A DNA stretch of 64,000 bases from Diphasiastrum complanatum (GCA_029204225.1 CM055097.1:69861982-69925981), one strand, 5' to 3'. Counted from the stretch's first letter, positions 43,810 to 54,119 are shown. Notes: generated by a model not told the origin, from the letters alone. Translations and numbers: made by a program.

Positions 43810-46069
43810 TTTCAAGTGTGTGACCGACCCTAGTCTCCAGGGTGCTAGCATGCCAAGGCGAGAGCCATGACAGCATTCCAGCAAGGGAGGCTGAGACTTG
43901 GTTGGAGCTCGCCTTGAGTTGCAACCCGCACTCCCCTATAGTATTGGTGGGGTTCGGCACCCCCCCCCCCCCCCCCCATAGCAAGCACTCTACCCAGGCT
44001 GGTAAAGCACGTTTTTCTCTCTCTAGAAAGTCATTTTCTCTCTCTAGATTTTATTGATCCTCAGGCTTCCTTTAATCATGCCGAGATCGTGTGAGGTAAT
44101 TGCACATCGATCTGAGCTCTCTGGACTTCGCTAGAACCGATCAAAGATTTTCAGCCATAGGAACTTGGCGTCGGCTGGATTCTGGTCACAGTGGCGCCTG
44201 GAGCAGCAGGGGCGCTGCTGGCGCCGGGGACAATGCTGGCGCCAGTGCCGCGCCGGAAGTAAAGCTTGTAAATGTAGCTTTACAACATTCACCCCACCTT
44301 TATAAAATCCGATGTCCTCATCAGATGTCAGATTAAAGTAAAGGTGTCTCCCAATTAAAATAAATATACATTTAAGCTACTTGGCACAGTACTCAATTTA
44401 CTGGCCACTTTTTATTAACATTGAAGTTGGCACACCACAAGTCGGAGGCTCAGCTCTTTGTACTGAAAAAGTACATAACTTGAAAATATCTCTTTGTCTG
44501 GAAAAAGCGTAGATTTTATATCGCTTACGTAAAATCCAAGAACCTTAGTAACTGGTGACAGAGGCCTTTCTGTGAAATGTTCGCCCCTGTCGCTTCTGAC
44601 TTTTTGACTTTGGAACTCCTTTGAGCTCCTGATTTGTCCTTAATGCACTTTGTGTTGAGCTCCCTGAGCTCCAGATTTGATCAGTTCCGCACAGGTATCA
44701 AGGCTCCTTGAGCCAAAGGATTTATCGCTTGATTGCCCACTTTATGGTCCACTCCGTGCCTTGTTGCTTCTGCACCTTGATTTCTCTCCTTGTCCCAGCC
44801 TGATCTTGAAACTTTTCCGTCTTGGCTCTTTAAGGTAGGCAAAGATTGAGTACTCCGCAATGCACCTCTCACTTAGCTTGAAGTAGCTCTTTGAATCAGC
44901 CCAAGTGTAACCATTGACCTCGTGGAGAGCCAAAGGGTCGCACCAGTTTGATCCGCATACAAACTATCTCTTCGTGTTTGTTTGAAGCACCATGTCCGTC
45001 GCACAAAACTTGACTTTCACAATTTCATCACTGGTCAGTTGCCTCATAGTCAAAACAAGAAGTATACATCGAGCTTGGCTTCAAGTAGCTCTCTTTGAAT
45101 CAGACACATGCACCCAGAGTTTGCACTAGTCCGATCTCAACACGAACTGTCCCTTAGCGTCCGTTCGAAATACCAAGTCTCTCATGCAAGACTCAACTTT
45201 CACAGTTCCTTCATTGATCAGTTGCCTTACACATAACACAAGCCAGCGTACTCATATGTTTCCTCATCATTGCTGGTCCAGAAAAAGCCTATAACAAGCT
45301 CTCCTTTCCACAAGAAAAACTTGTCAACTTATTAGGTCCAAAATTTGCCAGTCTCCTCGTGTGAGTATGGCTAGCACCTTGAATTTACCCCCGTTTTGAT
45401 CAACTTTCATTCAAAATTTGCCCCAAGAGAGAGGTGTGTGTGATAGTTCCCCTCCACTTATAAAATCAGCTGATCGGACTTAGAGTAGAGTTCTTCGGAC
45501 AAAAAAGCCTTTCCAACACTTTGCTTCCCATCTGCTAGGATTATGGCTCGATCCAACTTGTTGCCAATCTCTGAAGAGAATCCTAGTCTTTCCCCTTTGA
45601 AGAAAAACCCAACTGATACTGGATATTACCCATGCTCAGTGAGTTTCAGTTTCGAAGGTGGCTGTCCCAAATGAAGACCAACTGTTCCATAGAAGATCTC
45701 CCCTGAAATTGTCCTTTCCAACTTTTGACTTCCTGCTTGCGTCTGGTGGGCGTTGTCGCAAATGAAACTAACCCAAGAAACAGGCTAGCCATCCATCCTT
45801 TGCAAACATTGAGTCATTTCGTTGCCGTTCACGTGCGAGTACTTGAACTGCAAATCCGCCCCACAGATTCTGTAGTCCTCTTTGTTTGGTGGTATCAGCC
45901 TTCAAAAGAAAGGTTCATCACAAGCAATCATGCAAACTAGGCAAAGCACGAGTACTAAGACTCACCACGAATACATACAAGCAAGACACTCAAACAGGTT
46001 TACTAACAGGTAACAAAGACAAGGTCTCCCTTTGAGATGGTCCTGCCAACGGACCTTTGTCTGGCCGCG
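43810..46069. mobile_element. Probable LTR-K element interior, no recognised gene
   Basis: This lies between LTR-K (minus) and the Copia-A 3' LTR. It is more GC-rich than its surroundings near 43810-44280. It includes an 18-base C run (43960-43977), a tandem repeat (44868-45245) and a plus-strand frame from about 45545 (MARSNLLPISEENPSLSPL) that soon stops. No gag, RT or integrase motif can be read on either strand. Assignment to LTR-K is inferred from position. Confidence 0.4.
44868..45245. repeat. Degenerate tandem repeat, two units of about 190 bp
   Basis: Both units carry, in order, AGTAGCTCT-TTGAATCAG, a GTTTG or CAGTTTG block, the fragment CCGT-CG, CAAGACTCAACTTTCAC or CAAAACTTGACTTTCAC, and GATCAGTTGCCT or GGTCAGTTGCCT. 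Order and spacing are kept although many bases differ. Confidence 0.65.
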
Positions 46070-46539
46070 CCCATACAAAACAAGCTACTATATTTCACAT
46101 GTGTGGATCCAAAAATAGCAAATATAGATCATTCTACACATAGAATTGCAAGCAATCACCAAGATAGTGCACCAATGGATAGTAGAACCCAAGAGAACCA
46201 TGTATAAGCATGAAATGAGATAGAGAAGAGAGAAGATGACTCTTTTCACGAGTTACATCCTTTTATAGCAGGTCCAAACCCTATTTGGCCACTTGGCTTT
46301 TCCACCAAAATGCTAACCCTACCAATTTTGGTTCTAGATTCAATGTACCCAACTTATTCAAATTGAATCTACTCAAACTCGCATTCTATCTTTCCCACAC
46401 TTTCAAAAAGTGTTTATTCAAATGAAATTTAGACTAATGAACTTTGAAAAGTCAACTTCTAAGTCTAAAACAAGTTTTGGCCTCAATATGCCAAATATGA
46501 AAATATTGCAAAATGTGATGAAACTAGTTGAATCTTTCA
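46070..46539 (-). repeat. Copia-A 3' LTR, truncated at its right end
   Basis: Read leftward from 46539 (TGAAAGATTCAACTAG) it matches 50859 onward with about nine mismatches in 450 bases, then ends near 46070. The purine tract AAGAGGGAGTG lies just outside, at 46540-46550. It has the TATA box (complement of CTTTTATA, 46260-46267) and CACATGTGTG at 46096-46105. Confidence 0.92.
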
Positions 46540-48616
46540 CACTCCCTCTTCAACTAGTTTTAGCATAGACTTTGATAATACTCCAAGTGAAGTCCTATGC
46601 TTCATGAACAAGTCTTTTCCCAATGCTTTGGTGAAGATATCAGCTACACATTCCCTTGAAGACACATGTTGAAGCTCCACCTCCTTTGCAATGACTCGCT
46701 CCCTCACAAAATGATATTGTATCTCACTCAATATGCTTGCTCCTAGCATGAAAGATAGGATTGGATGCCATTCTTTGGGCTGATTGATTGTCACAAAAGA
46801 TGATTGGGCTCTCTGAAAAATCCAGCAAGTGAAGATCCTTGATCATCCTTTTGATCCATACCATCTCCTTTGTGCAATGTGTAAGAGCTTTGTACTCGGC
46901 CTCACTAGATGACAATGAGATAGTGGCTTGTTTCTTTGACATCCATGATATAGCTCCATCACCTATGAAAATACAATAAGAACTAATGGATTTCCTATCC
47001 ATTACATCTCCAGCATAGGCTTGCTTAAGGCCATACAAACTCTTTTGTAGAAGACACACATGATTTGGCTTTGTTGATGAGATGTAGCTCTCGGGTTGCT
47101 CCATGTATATTTCCTCCTCAAGATCACCATTCAAGAATGCATTTGAAATGTCCATTTGCCATAGATCCCATCCATAAAGTGTAGCAAGTGAAATGATGAT
47201 TTGAATGCTTACCATCTTTGCCACGGGTGCAAAGGTCTCATCATAGTCAATTCCTTGTTGTTGAGCATATCCTTTTGCCACTAACCTTGTCTTGTACTTG
47301 TTGATAGATCCATCTTGGTTTGTCTTCACCTTGAAGATCCATTTGCATCCAATAGCTTTCTTGTCCTTAGGCAACTCCACCAATCTCCATGTTCCATTCT
47401 TCATAAGAGCTTGATACTCAAGATCCATTGCTTGGATCCACTCCTCTTCTTTCCTTGCTTGATCTACACTTGTAGGCTCATCCAAAGAGGTTAGGAAAGC
47501 AACATAATTTCCAGAAACTACTTGCTTACCCTTTTGATCATATGTGAGCCTTGAAGGTACTTGTCTTTCTCTTGATGTTCTCCTTGGCTTTTGACTTGAT
47601 GAAGGTCCATCATCACCACCATCCAAAGTAGAATCCTTCTCATCAACATCAAGAATGTTAGAACCATCTACTTTACCATCAATAATGCTTGAAGACACCT
47701 TTGGAATGTTTCCCTCATAAAAAATGACATCTCTACCAACAATCACTTTGTTAGTAGAATGAATGTAAACCTTGTAGGCTTTACTCACCTCACTATATCC
47801 AACAAAACTACCTCTTCTTGAAGATGGATCCTCCTTGGTCCTATCATCAAGAGTAATGTTGACATAGCATGTGCATCCAAAGGTTCTTAGAAAGTTGACA
47901 CTAGGCCTCCTCTTGAATAGCATCTCAAAAGGTGTCCTTCCATCCAAAATAGCACTCGGCCACCTATTGCACAAGAAATTGGCACACAACAAAGCTTGAT
48001 CCCAAAATGGTTTGTCAAGATTAGCACTTAACTTGATAGCTTTAGCACTTTCACATAAAGTTCTATTCTTCCTTTCAGCCACTCCATTTTGTTGTGGGGT
48101 CCTTGATGTTGTATACTCCCTCTTGATCCCATGCTCATCACAAAAAGCCTTGAACTTGTTAGATATGTACTCACCACCATTGTCACCTCTCAAGCACTTG
48201 ATCTTTGTGGAGAATTGGTTCTCCCTTGCATTCTTGAACTTGACAAAGACATCATACACTTCATCCTTGTCTTTAGTAGATAGATCCAACAAAATCTACT
48301 AAAATCATCAATGAATATTACATACATCTTAGCTCCACTATTGCTAATTGTAGTAAATCCATGAATATCCGAATGTACAAGTTGAAAAGACTTTGTAGAT
48401 CTAGTATAAGGTAGTCTATGTGACTTAGACAAAGCACAAGACTCACAAACATGCTTGTCATTACTTAAGGAACTTGGAAGACCAATCACAACCTTCTTCC
48501 TTGCCATTACCTCCAATGACTTGAAGTTGAGGTGTCCCATCCTTTTGTGCCAAACCTCTTGAATAGAAATTTGCTCCCTTGCAACACATCCAACTTGGTT
48601 AGCAATAACACAAGCA
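46537..48616 (-). pseudogene. Copia-A integrase, RT and RNase H, lacking the RT catalytic core
   Basis: ACVIANQVGC resumes after the insert, followed by VWHKRMGHLN, CALSKSHRLPY and LVHSDIHGF. A frameshift near 48240-48290 leads into the 522-codon frame 46724-48292: LRGDNGGEYISNKF, NGVAERKNRTLCESAK, KWIFKVKTNQDG, ARLVAKGYAQQQ, QMDISNAFLNGD, SLYGLKQA. It then jumps directly to YAGDVMDRKSISSY and SSSEAEYKAL. About 230 residues, including YVDD, are missing without loss of frame. A final frameshift near 46745 leads to the RNase H end (VADIFTKALGK). Confidence 0.9.
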
Positions 48617-48962
48617 TCCCGATCCGTTACGAGTACGGCTGGGTTACGGGCCCGAAAGACAGTCCCACAGAATCGGGGTTTTGCACATCTACGCCGAGTC
48701 GCAGACCGGTCAAAATCGCAAGGTTCGAAGAAAGAGGTTCTGGTCTTTTTCATGATATGGGTGATAAGCTTTATCCCTACGTCTTTGAGCCCTCTTTTCC
48801 CAAGGGGTGACGCGAAAAAACAATATTTCTCCAAAGCTCGTGCCGCTGCCCCGATGATTGGTGATTCGGGGAACGAACGCGGTACCCCCAGAAAGAAAAA
48901 GGAACTCCATTTAATCAATCACAACGGTTGCTGCGAATGCTACAGCTAAAGCGGAAGCTACT
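48617..48962. other. GC-rich insertion of foreign character in Copia-A pol
   Basis: About 346 bp lie between the codons for KLFKLEL and DACVIA of the copia pre-integrase and have no counterpart in copia. The base composition is clearly more GC-rich than the host element. Frames through it are short and unrelated to copia on both strands. The 3' edge in plus sense is alanine-rich if translated (ATAKAEATADKA, near 48935-48970). It may be organellar DNA or another dispersed fragment; I could not match it from memory. Confidence 0.6.
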
Positions 48963-48964
48963 GC

Positions 48965-49912
48965 TGATAAAGCTCAAGTTTGAACAACTTCCCTTGTCTT
49001 TTACCTTTTTCAATCAAGACATCCTTCCTTTTGATCAAACAAGCATCTCCATCAAACGCCACCTTGAGGCCCTTACTTAGCATTTGACTCACACTAAGCA
49101 AATTATTGGTAATAGATGGAATAAACAAGACATCCTCCAAATGAACATTCCTATTTGTAGAGAGAGAAATAGGAATTGTGCCAATCCCTTTGATTCATCA
49201 TTGGCCATGTAGATCACCCTCTTGTCATCTCCATATGCCAACAAAGAAGTGAAGTACTCTTTGTGAAAGGTCATGTGTGAACTTGCTCCACTATCAATCC
49301 ACCAAGGATCTAGATCTCCATCATTAGCAAGCATACATGAAGACATCACAAAAGCATCATCATTTGCATCTTGCACATCCAAATCATCCTCATCAAGAGT
49401 AAGATTACCTTGCTTGTCTCTTTGATCTCTCTTCTTCTTGTAGCACTCACTTGCAAAGTGTCCTTTGATGCCACAATAGAAGCACTTGAGCTTTGATCTA
49501 TCCTTCTTTTTGCCACTTGAAGAAGCATCCACTTGATCTTGCCCTTTAGACCACTTGCTTTTGGTTTTGCCCTTGAATTTGCCCTTTGTGAACATAGCAT
49601 CCTCTTGAAGTGTCAATGTAGATCCACCTCTTGCTTGAAGCCTATATTCCTCATTGATCAAGATCTCTTGAAGATTCATCAAACTTGGCAAAGTCTTTTA
49701 AATAGCAATACTTTGAACAATGTTAGCATGAGCATCCAACAAGCCATTAAGAATCACTTGAATAAGCTCTCCTTCCTTAATGCTTTCATCTATGCAAGCT
49801 AACTCATCATTCAATACTTTCATTCTCAAAACAAAAGTACTTGGACTTTCTTCATTCTTTTGCAAACAAGAAAAGATTTGTCTTCTTAGAGTCAACACTC
49901 TAGCACTTGAAA
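48965..49912 (-). pseudogene. Copia-A gag C-part, protease and pre-integrase
   Basis: LRRQIFSCLQKNEESPSTFV opens the gag half, followed by a linker and an intact CCHC knuckle, CFYCGIKGHFASEC. The protease active site WWIDSGASSHMT is intact. A frameshift falls near 49185-49195, after ANDESKG. The pre-integrase begins MEDVLFIPSITNNLLSV and ends at KLFKLEL, where foreign DNA is inserted. Confidence 0.9.
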
Positions 49913-50623
49913 TGTAACCTTCTCAGATTTATCAATAAAGTGGGATTTTTCTCAAACTGACTCTGATCACCTTCTGGGTTTCAGTGTTCGGTAAAAGCTC
50001 CAGTTGTAAGGCCGCTTCAAAATTTTTAAGTTGGCACATAGCTGAGGGTCGTATCCCGGGACGCCAGCGGTATGCCGTTGGGACCATTCGGTCCGTGGCG
50101 CCATTTGGTCCAGAAACTGGTTGTCTCCATATCTGTCGCGGCTTGGGGTTCTAAGTGTTCCTTGCATGAACGTGAATGGGTTAAGCTCTTGGGGAACGGG
50201 CTCTAACCTGTCGGCTGAGTTGGATGGCTTGCTTGGGTGGAAGTTACTTGTTTATGGATGTCTAGTCTAGCGTGGCACCAGGTTGGCTTCCAGTGCTCGT
50301 GACAAAGCTTTCAGTTGGTTAAGTCTGATGTTCAGACCGCTTGCTTGGAATGGATGTTACTCGTTTGTAACGAAGCTTTAAGTTGGTTAAGTTTGATGTA
50401 TGTCGGGCGGCTTGCTTGGAGGGAAGTCACCCACATCGGGACCCCCGATCTGGCATGGCGCCAGGTTGGATCTCAATGTTGGTTTTTGGAACTTCAAGTT
50501 GGTTAAGTCTGATCGTTGTTGGCGAGTTGGCTGCTTGTATGTCAAGTGGGTTTGGATGGCAAGAGTTGAAGGCTGGGAAGCTAAGTCGTGGTTCCCGGCT
50601 CCCTTTGGGATGCCTACGTTACA
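49913..50623 (+). repeat. LTR-K, plus-strand copy with primer site
   Basis: 711 bp from TGTAACC to GTTACA, terminal inverted repeats TGTAAC/GTTACA. It is the inverted homologue of 43040-43809. It joins Copia-A gag at its left with no spacer; the nine bases CACTTGAAA before it also precede the other copy. Confidence 0.88.
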
Positions 50624-50858
50624 TGTAGTATCAGAGCCGATTGGCCGGTCAGCTATGCGGATCTCGCAGAAATGGCCACTGTTTGGGGTTCATCAGGACA
50701 ACTGTTGTGCAAGGTGCTGCCCACAGTGTAAGCACGGGTGCGTCCACGATCGGGGTGGTCGGCATAATGGGGGACTTGATGAGTCAAGGTGCTGCCCTTG
50801 AGGTGTAAGCATGGTCAGTTCTCGCGATTCGGGCCTGGCGTTGTCTGTACGTAGGATG
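50624..50858 (+). mobile_element. LTR-K leader with Met-tRNA-like primer site
   Basis: TAGTATCAGAGCC (50627-50639) is a one-mismatch Met-tRNA primer site just after the LTR. The leader is GC-rich and contains CAAGGTGCTGCCC twice (about 50710 and 50788). It ends where the Copia-A LTR begins. Confidence 0.75.
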
Positions 50859-51504
50859 TGAAAGATTCAACTAGTTTCATCACATTTTGCAATATTTTCA
50901 TATTTGGCATATTGAGGCCAAACCTTGTTTTAGACTTAGAGGTTGACTTTTCAAAGTTCATTAGTCTAAATTTTATTTGAATAAACACTTTTTGAAAGTG
51001 TGGGAAAGATAGAATGCGAGTTTGAGTAGATTCAATTTGAATAAGTTGGGTACATTGAATCTAGACCCAAAATTGGTAGGGTTAGCATTTTGGTGGGAAA
51101 GCCAAGTGGCCAAATAGGGTTTGGACCTGCTATAAAAGGATGTAACTCGTGAAAAGAGTCATCTTCTCTCTTCTCTATCTCATTTCATGCTTATACATGG
51201 TTCTCTTGGGTTCTACTATCCATTGGTGCACTATCTTGGTGATTGCTTGCAATTCTATGTGTAGAATGATTTATATTTGCTATGTTTGGATCCACACGTG
51301 TGAAATACAGTAGCTTGCTGGTTTTGTACGGACAGCAACAGTACCTAATCATTTCATTCAAGTTTGATCAAGTTTTATTAGTGTTTGCATCTCAAATTGT
51401 GTGTAGATGCTGATTTTTCTACATTGGTGAAATTGGTAGTGTATTTCTCTTTCTAACCAAAGATCATTCAAATAGATTGGATCTTAAGGATCTGAAATCT
51501 TTCA
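50859..51504 (+). repeat. Copia-A 5' LTR
   Basis: 646 bp, TGAAAGATT...AAATCTTTCA, with near-perfect 9-base inverted termini. It has a TATA box (TATAAAAG, 51131-51138) and CACACGTGTG at 51293-51302. About 98% identical over 450 bases to the inverted 3' LTR at 46070-46539, so the two probably belonged to one recent insertion. Confidence 0.94.
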
Positions 51505-51506
51505 CA

Positions 51507-51518
51507 TGGTATCAGAGC
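51507..51518 (+). promoter_or_regulatory. Copia-A primer-binding site
   Basis: TGGTATCAGAGC, a perfect match to the plant copia initiator Met-tRNA primer site, two bases after the LTR. The untranslated leader runs to the gag ATG at 52107. Confidence 0.93.
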
Positions 51519-52106
51519 TTGTGTTTCAGGTTATGAAGGAGGAAATCAGATCTATCAATGATTTGGTGAAGATATCAAGTCTAGAGCATGCTAGAGAGGA
51601 TTCTACACCAAAATCGGATTTTTTGCTTTTGTAGATTGGATCTTTTGTAGATCAAAACACTAAATAGGTCAATATACTTGTTCAATTCCGTTTTTTGAAT
51701 TCACATGCTGGATTTGGCCGATTTTTGGATCATTGGTTCAGCCTAAGTGGTGGCTTATAGATTGCATATCAAATTTTCAGCATTTGCATGTAGATTTGGA
51801 ATAGTCAATTTTTTGTGATTTTGTCAAAACCCTAATTTTGATTGGATCTCTAGATAGTGAGGTTGCTGGACTTCATTTGAGTGTGTTTCAATCTTAGGAA
51901 GTGGCAAAAGTCATTAGATTGAGGATAGATCATAGGTTGATCAAGATTCCATGATTCTATGTGTTGATTTGCTTGGATAAGTGCTAGAAGAGAATTTGTG
52001 AGATAGTTTCAAATCTTGGTGATTTCTTTTGAAAGCATTTGTTGTTGTTCAAAGGAGTGCTTTATGCTTTGAAACAGGTTGAAAGAGAAGATCGGGTCAT
52101 TGCTAC

Positions 52107-52371
52107 ATGGCAACCTCAATTGGAATCATGTTGGAAGCCAATGATAGGCTTACCTCAAGTAACTATTCATTATGGAAAGTGAGGATGGAGTCACTTATTG
52201 AGATGAATGATGTTTTGGATATTGTTGTAGGTTTGGAGGAGAGACCAGCAACACAACAAGATCAATTGAGGTATGACAAGAGGGCCAAGAAGGCTCTACA
52301 CATGATAAAGATGAATGTTACCAATGAACTTCTCAAGGAAGTTGGTAAGTGCACATCATCTTTGGAAGCTC
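52107..52371 (+). pseudogene. Copia-A gag N-terminal part, truncated
   Basis: ATG at 52107 is the native gag start. It reads SSNYSLWKVRMESLIEMND, a UBN2-type N-terminus, through MNVTNELLKEVGKCTSSLEA. At about 52372 it breaks into unrelated sequence. In Copia-D the matching stretch (NVSNELLKE...SKEA) is followed 13 residues later by SRILMLRNQ, equivalent to ARVLTLRRQ, where the minus-strand Copia-A gag begins. The two parts are therefore complementary pieces of one gag. Confidence 0.9.
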
Positions 52372-53093
52372 GACGAATATTTTTTGACTCAATTCGAACG
52401 TAACCAACATCATCAGGGGAATATGCATCGAGATTGACATTTGTTTTCTCCTCAAACTCACCCAATGCATCATCATTATCAGAGGATGATACAATGTCAT
52501 AGAGGCCTCCAGATATTGTTCCAATCATATCAACCCTTGGCTCCAGTGGACGTTTTCCAGCTTGTCCAACCAACTGACCAACAGAAATTTCGTCTTCTGG
52601 GTGGCGTCGTTTCGATATAACTTTTTGTCGTGCTTGTTTTCTACCTCTAGATAGAGTTGGAGCTGAGGATGGTGCCGGTTCTATCTCAGAGAATAATACA
52701 ACTTTCGTTCCTCTCAGCTCACTGATAACGGCCGTGGCAATTTCAGCTATCTCCATCATTGCTTCTTCACGTTCTCGCATCATTTCATGCAAGTTTTGAA
52801 GACCAATCATCCCATCGAGAACAAGACAGAACAAAATGGCGTTCTTCTCCATTAGAACCCCGGGTCATGAATTCAACCCTTTCAATCAGCATGGTTTCAG
52901 GCATTATAATTGCCCGCACCACACCTATAGTTTCAACATCCCCCATCAAAGATCCAGGCTCACCAACCGATACTTTGGAGACAATGACGAAGACTTTCAT
53001 GTACTGGCCACTAGAATCAAGCTTCTGAATAATTTTCCATGCCTTTGTAAAGAAAATTGGATTCGCATCACCAACGGACATGAGGACAGTCAC
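52372..53093 (-). pseudogene. Unrecognised minus-strand coding-like region, frameshifted
   Basis: Two overlapping minus-strand frames (53093-52785 and 52852-about 52380) appear to be one former frame. The first reads FTKAWKIIQKLDSSGQYMKV and VGEPGSLMGDVETIGVVRAI. The second reads LQNLHEMMREREEAMMEIAE, a likely coiled coil, then a basic patch (SRGRKQARQKV) and an acidic end (SSSDNDDALGEFEEK). The pattern is protein-like, but I recognise no family. It ends at the break with Copia-A gag. Confidence 0.4.
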
Positions 53094-53099
53094 TTCTGT

Positions 53100-53935
53100 T
53101 GCGTAGCTCGAATTTTTCCAATGATTCGAATTCCTTTGTTAACGACGCGAATTTATTTTGTAACGACTCGATTTGTTCCAATGGATCGAATTTTTTCCAA
53201 AGAATCGTACTTTTCCAATGACTCGAATTTTGCCACTGACTCGATTTCCCCCTCCAACAACATAAAGAAATTTTGCAAAAATTTCACGAAGGCATCACGA
53301 AACTTTCGCGATGCCTTCCTTTCGCGATTTCAAACGAAAAATTTGCGATGCATGCCTTCGCAAAAACTTCGCGAAGGCATGCTACGTGAATTTCCAACGA
53401 CTCGAATTATTGGAACTTTTTGTTATATTTCCCTGCCCCCGCCCACCAGCCGCGGCGGGTGGGGGTCGTTCCAAAAATTCGAGTCGTCGGTAATTCGAGT
53501 CTTTTTAGAAATTTTTGCAAAAAAAATTTCGCGCTGCAAGCATTGGGAAAATTTTCGCAAAAGCATCGCGAAAATTTCGCGAAGCCTGCTTTTGCGAAAA
53601 TTTCGCGAAGCCTGCTTTTGCGAAAATTTTCGCGCTGCCTAGGCGCCTTCGTGAAATTCTCGTGAAAGCAAGCTTGGCAAAATTTTCGCGAAAGCATCGC
53701 GAAAATTTCGCAATGCTTGCCTTCGCGAAAGCAGGCTTCGCGAAATTTTTGCGATGCTTTCGTGAAAATTTTGCGATGCCTTCCCTTCGCAAAAATTTCG
53801 CGAAGGCGGGCAGCGCGAAAAAATTTTGCGACAATTTTTTGAAAGACTCGAATTTTTCTAGAAAGACTCGAATTTTTTATATTCCCCTCCCCCTGCCCAC
53901 CCGTCGTGGCGGGTGGGGGCTAGAATTCAAAAAAA
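53100..53935. repeat. Repeat block of GACTCGAATTT and TTTCGCGAAGGC motifs with hairpins
   Basis: The outer parts (53105-53245, 53395-53500, 53840-53880) repeat GACTCGAATTTTT in both orientations. A 20-bp stem, ACGACTCGAATT...TGGAAC against GTTCCA...AATTCGAGTCGT, encloses a GC-rich loop (about 53397-53488). The core (53280-53820) is packed with CGCGAA/TTCGCG words, including an exact 29-bp tandem pair near 53575-53632. Two related GC-rich segments containing GGCGGGTGGGGG lie at 53432-53466 and 53886-53921. Frames through it are repeat artefacts. Confidence 0.8.
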
Positions 53936-54119
53936 AATGTTTTCCTTTTAAATTAGTTTATGCTCCCAGTTTTTGCAGAATCCACTAGTTGAAGAGTGTA
54001 TATCTACATAGATTAGAAAGTGTCAATGTTGCACCAAATGCTTATGGGATTATTAAGTGCTTCAAGTGTGCTCTCCTTTCTCCTCATCTCTTCCATGAAC
54101 TTGCTAATACAAAGTAGGG
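53936..54119. other. No gene seen
   Basis: Short AT-rich spacer between the GC-palindrome block and the A-rich repeat. Confidence 0.5.

Larger units (their letters stand above)
46540..49912 (-). mobile_element. Copia-A gag C-part and pol, inverted relative to its 5' end
   Basis: The minus strand carries gag from SSARVLTLRRQ (49912) through zinc knuckle, protease, integrase, RT and RNase H to the purine tract. The N-terminal gag half, primer site and 5' LTR of what appears to be the same element lie on the plus strand at 50859-52371. Several frameshifts, an in-frame deletion in RT and a GC-rich insert interrupt it. Confidence 0.88.

Noticed and set aside
48532-48949. Plus- and minus-strand genes in the GC-rich insert
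   Set aside because: Frames are short, cross the insert edges into antisense copia, and match no family I know.
46086-51504. Two separate, independent Copia-A insertions on opposite strands
   Set aside because: Near-identical LTRs and complementary gag halves are explained more simply by one inverted element, though independence is not excluded.
53311-53988. Several Phe/Ala/Lys-rich frames on both strands
   Set aside because: They are translations of the TTTCGCGAA repeats; all six frames give similar low-complexity products.
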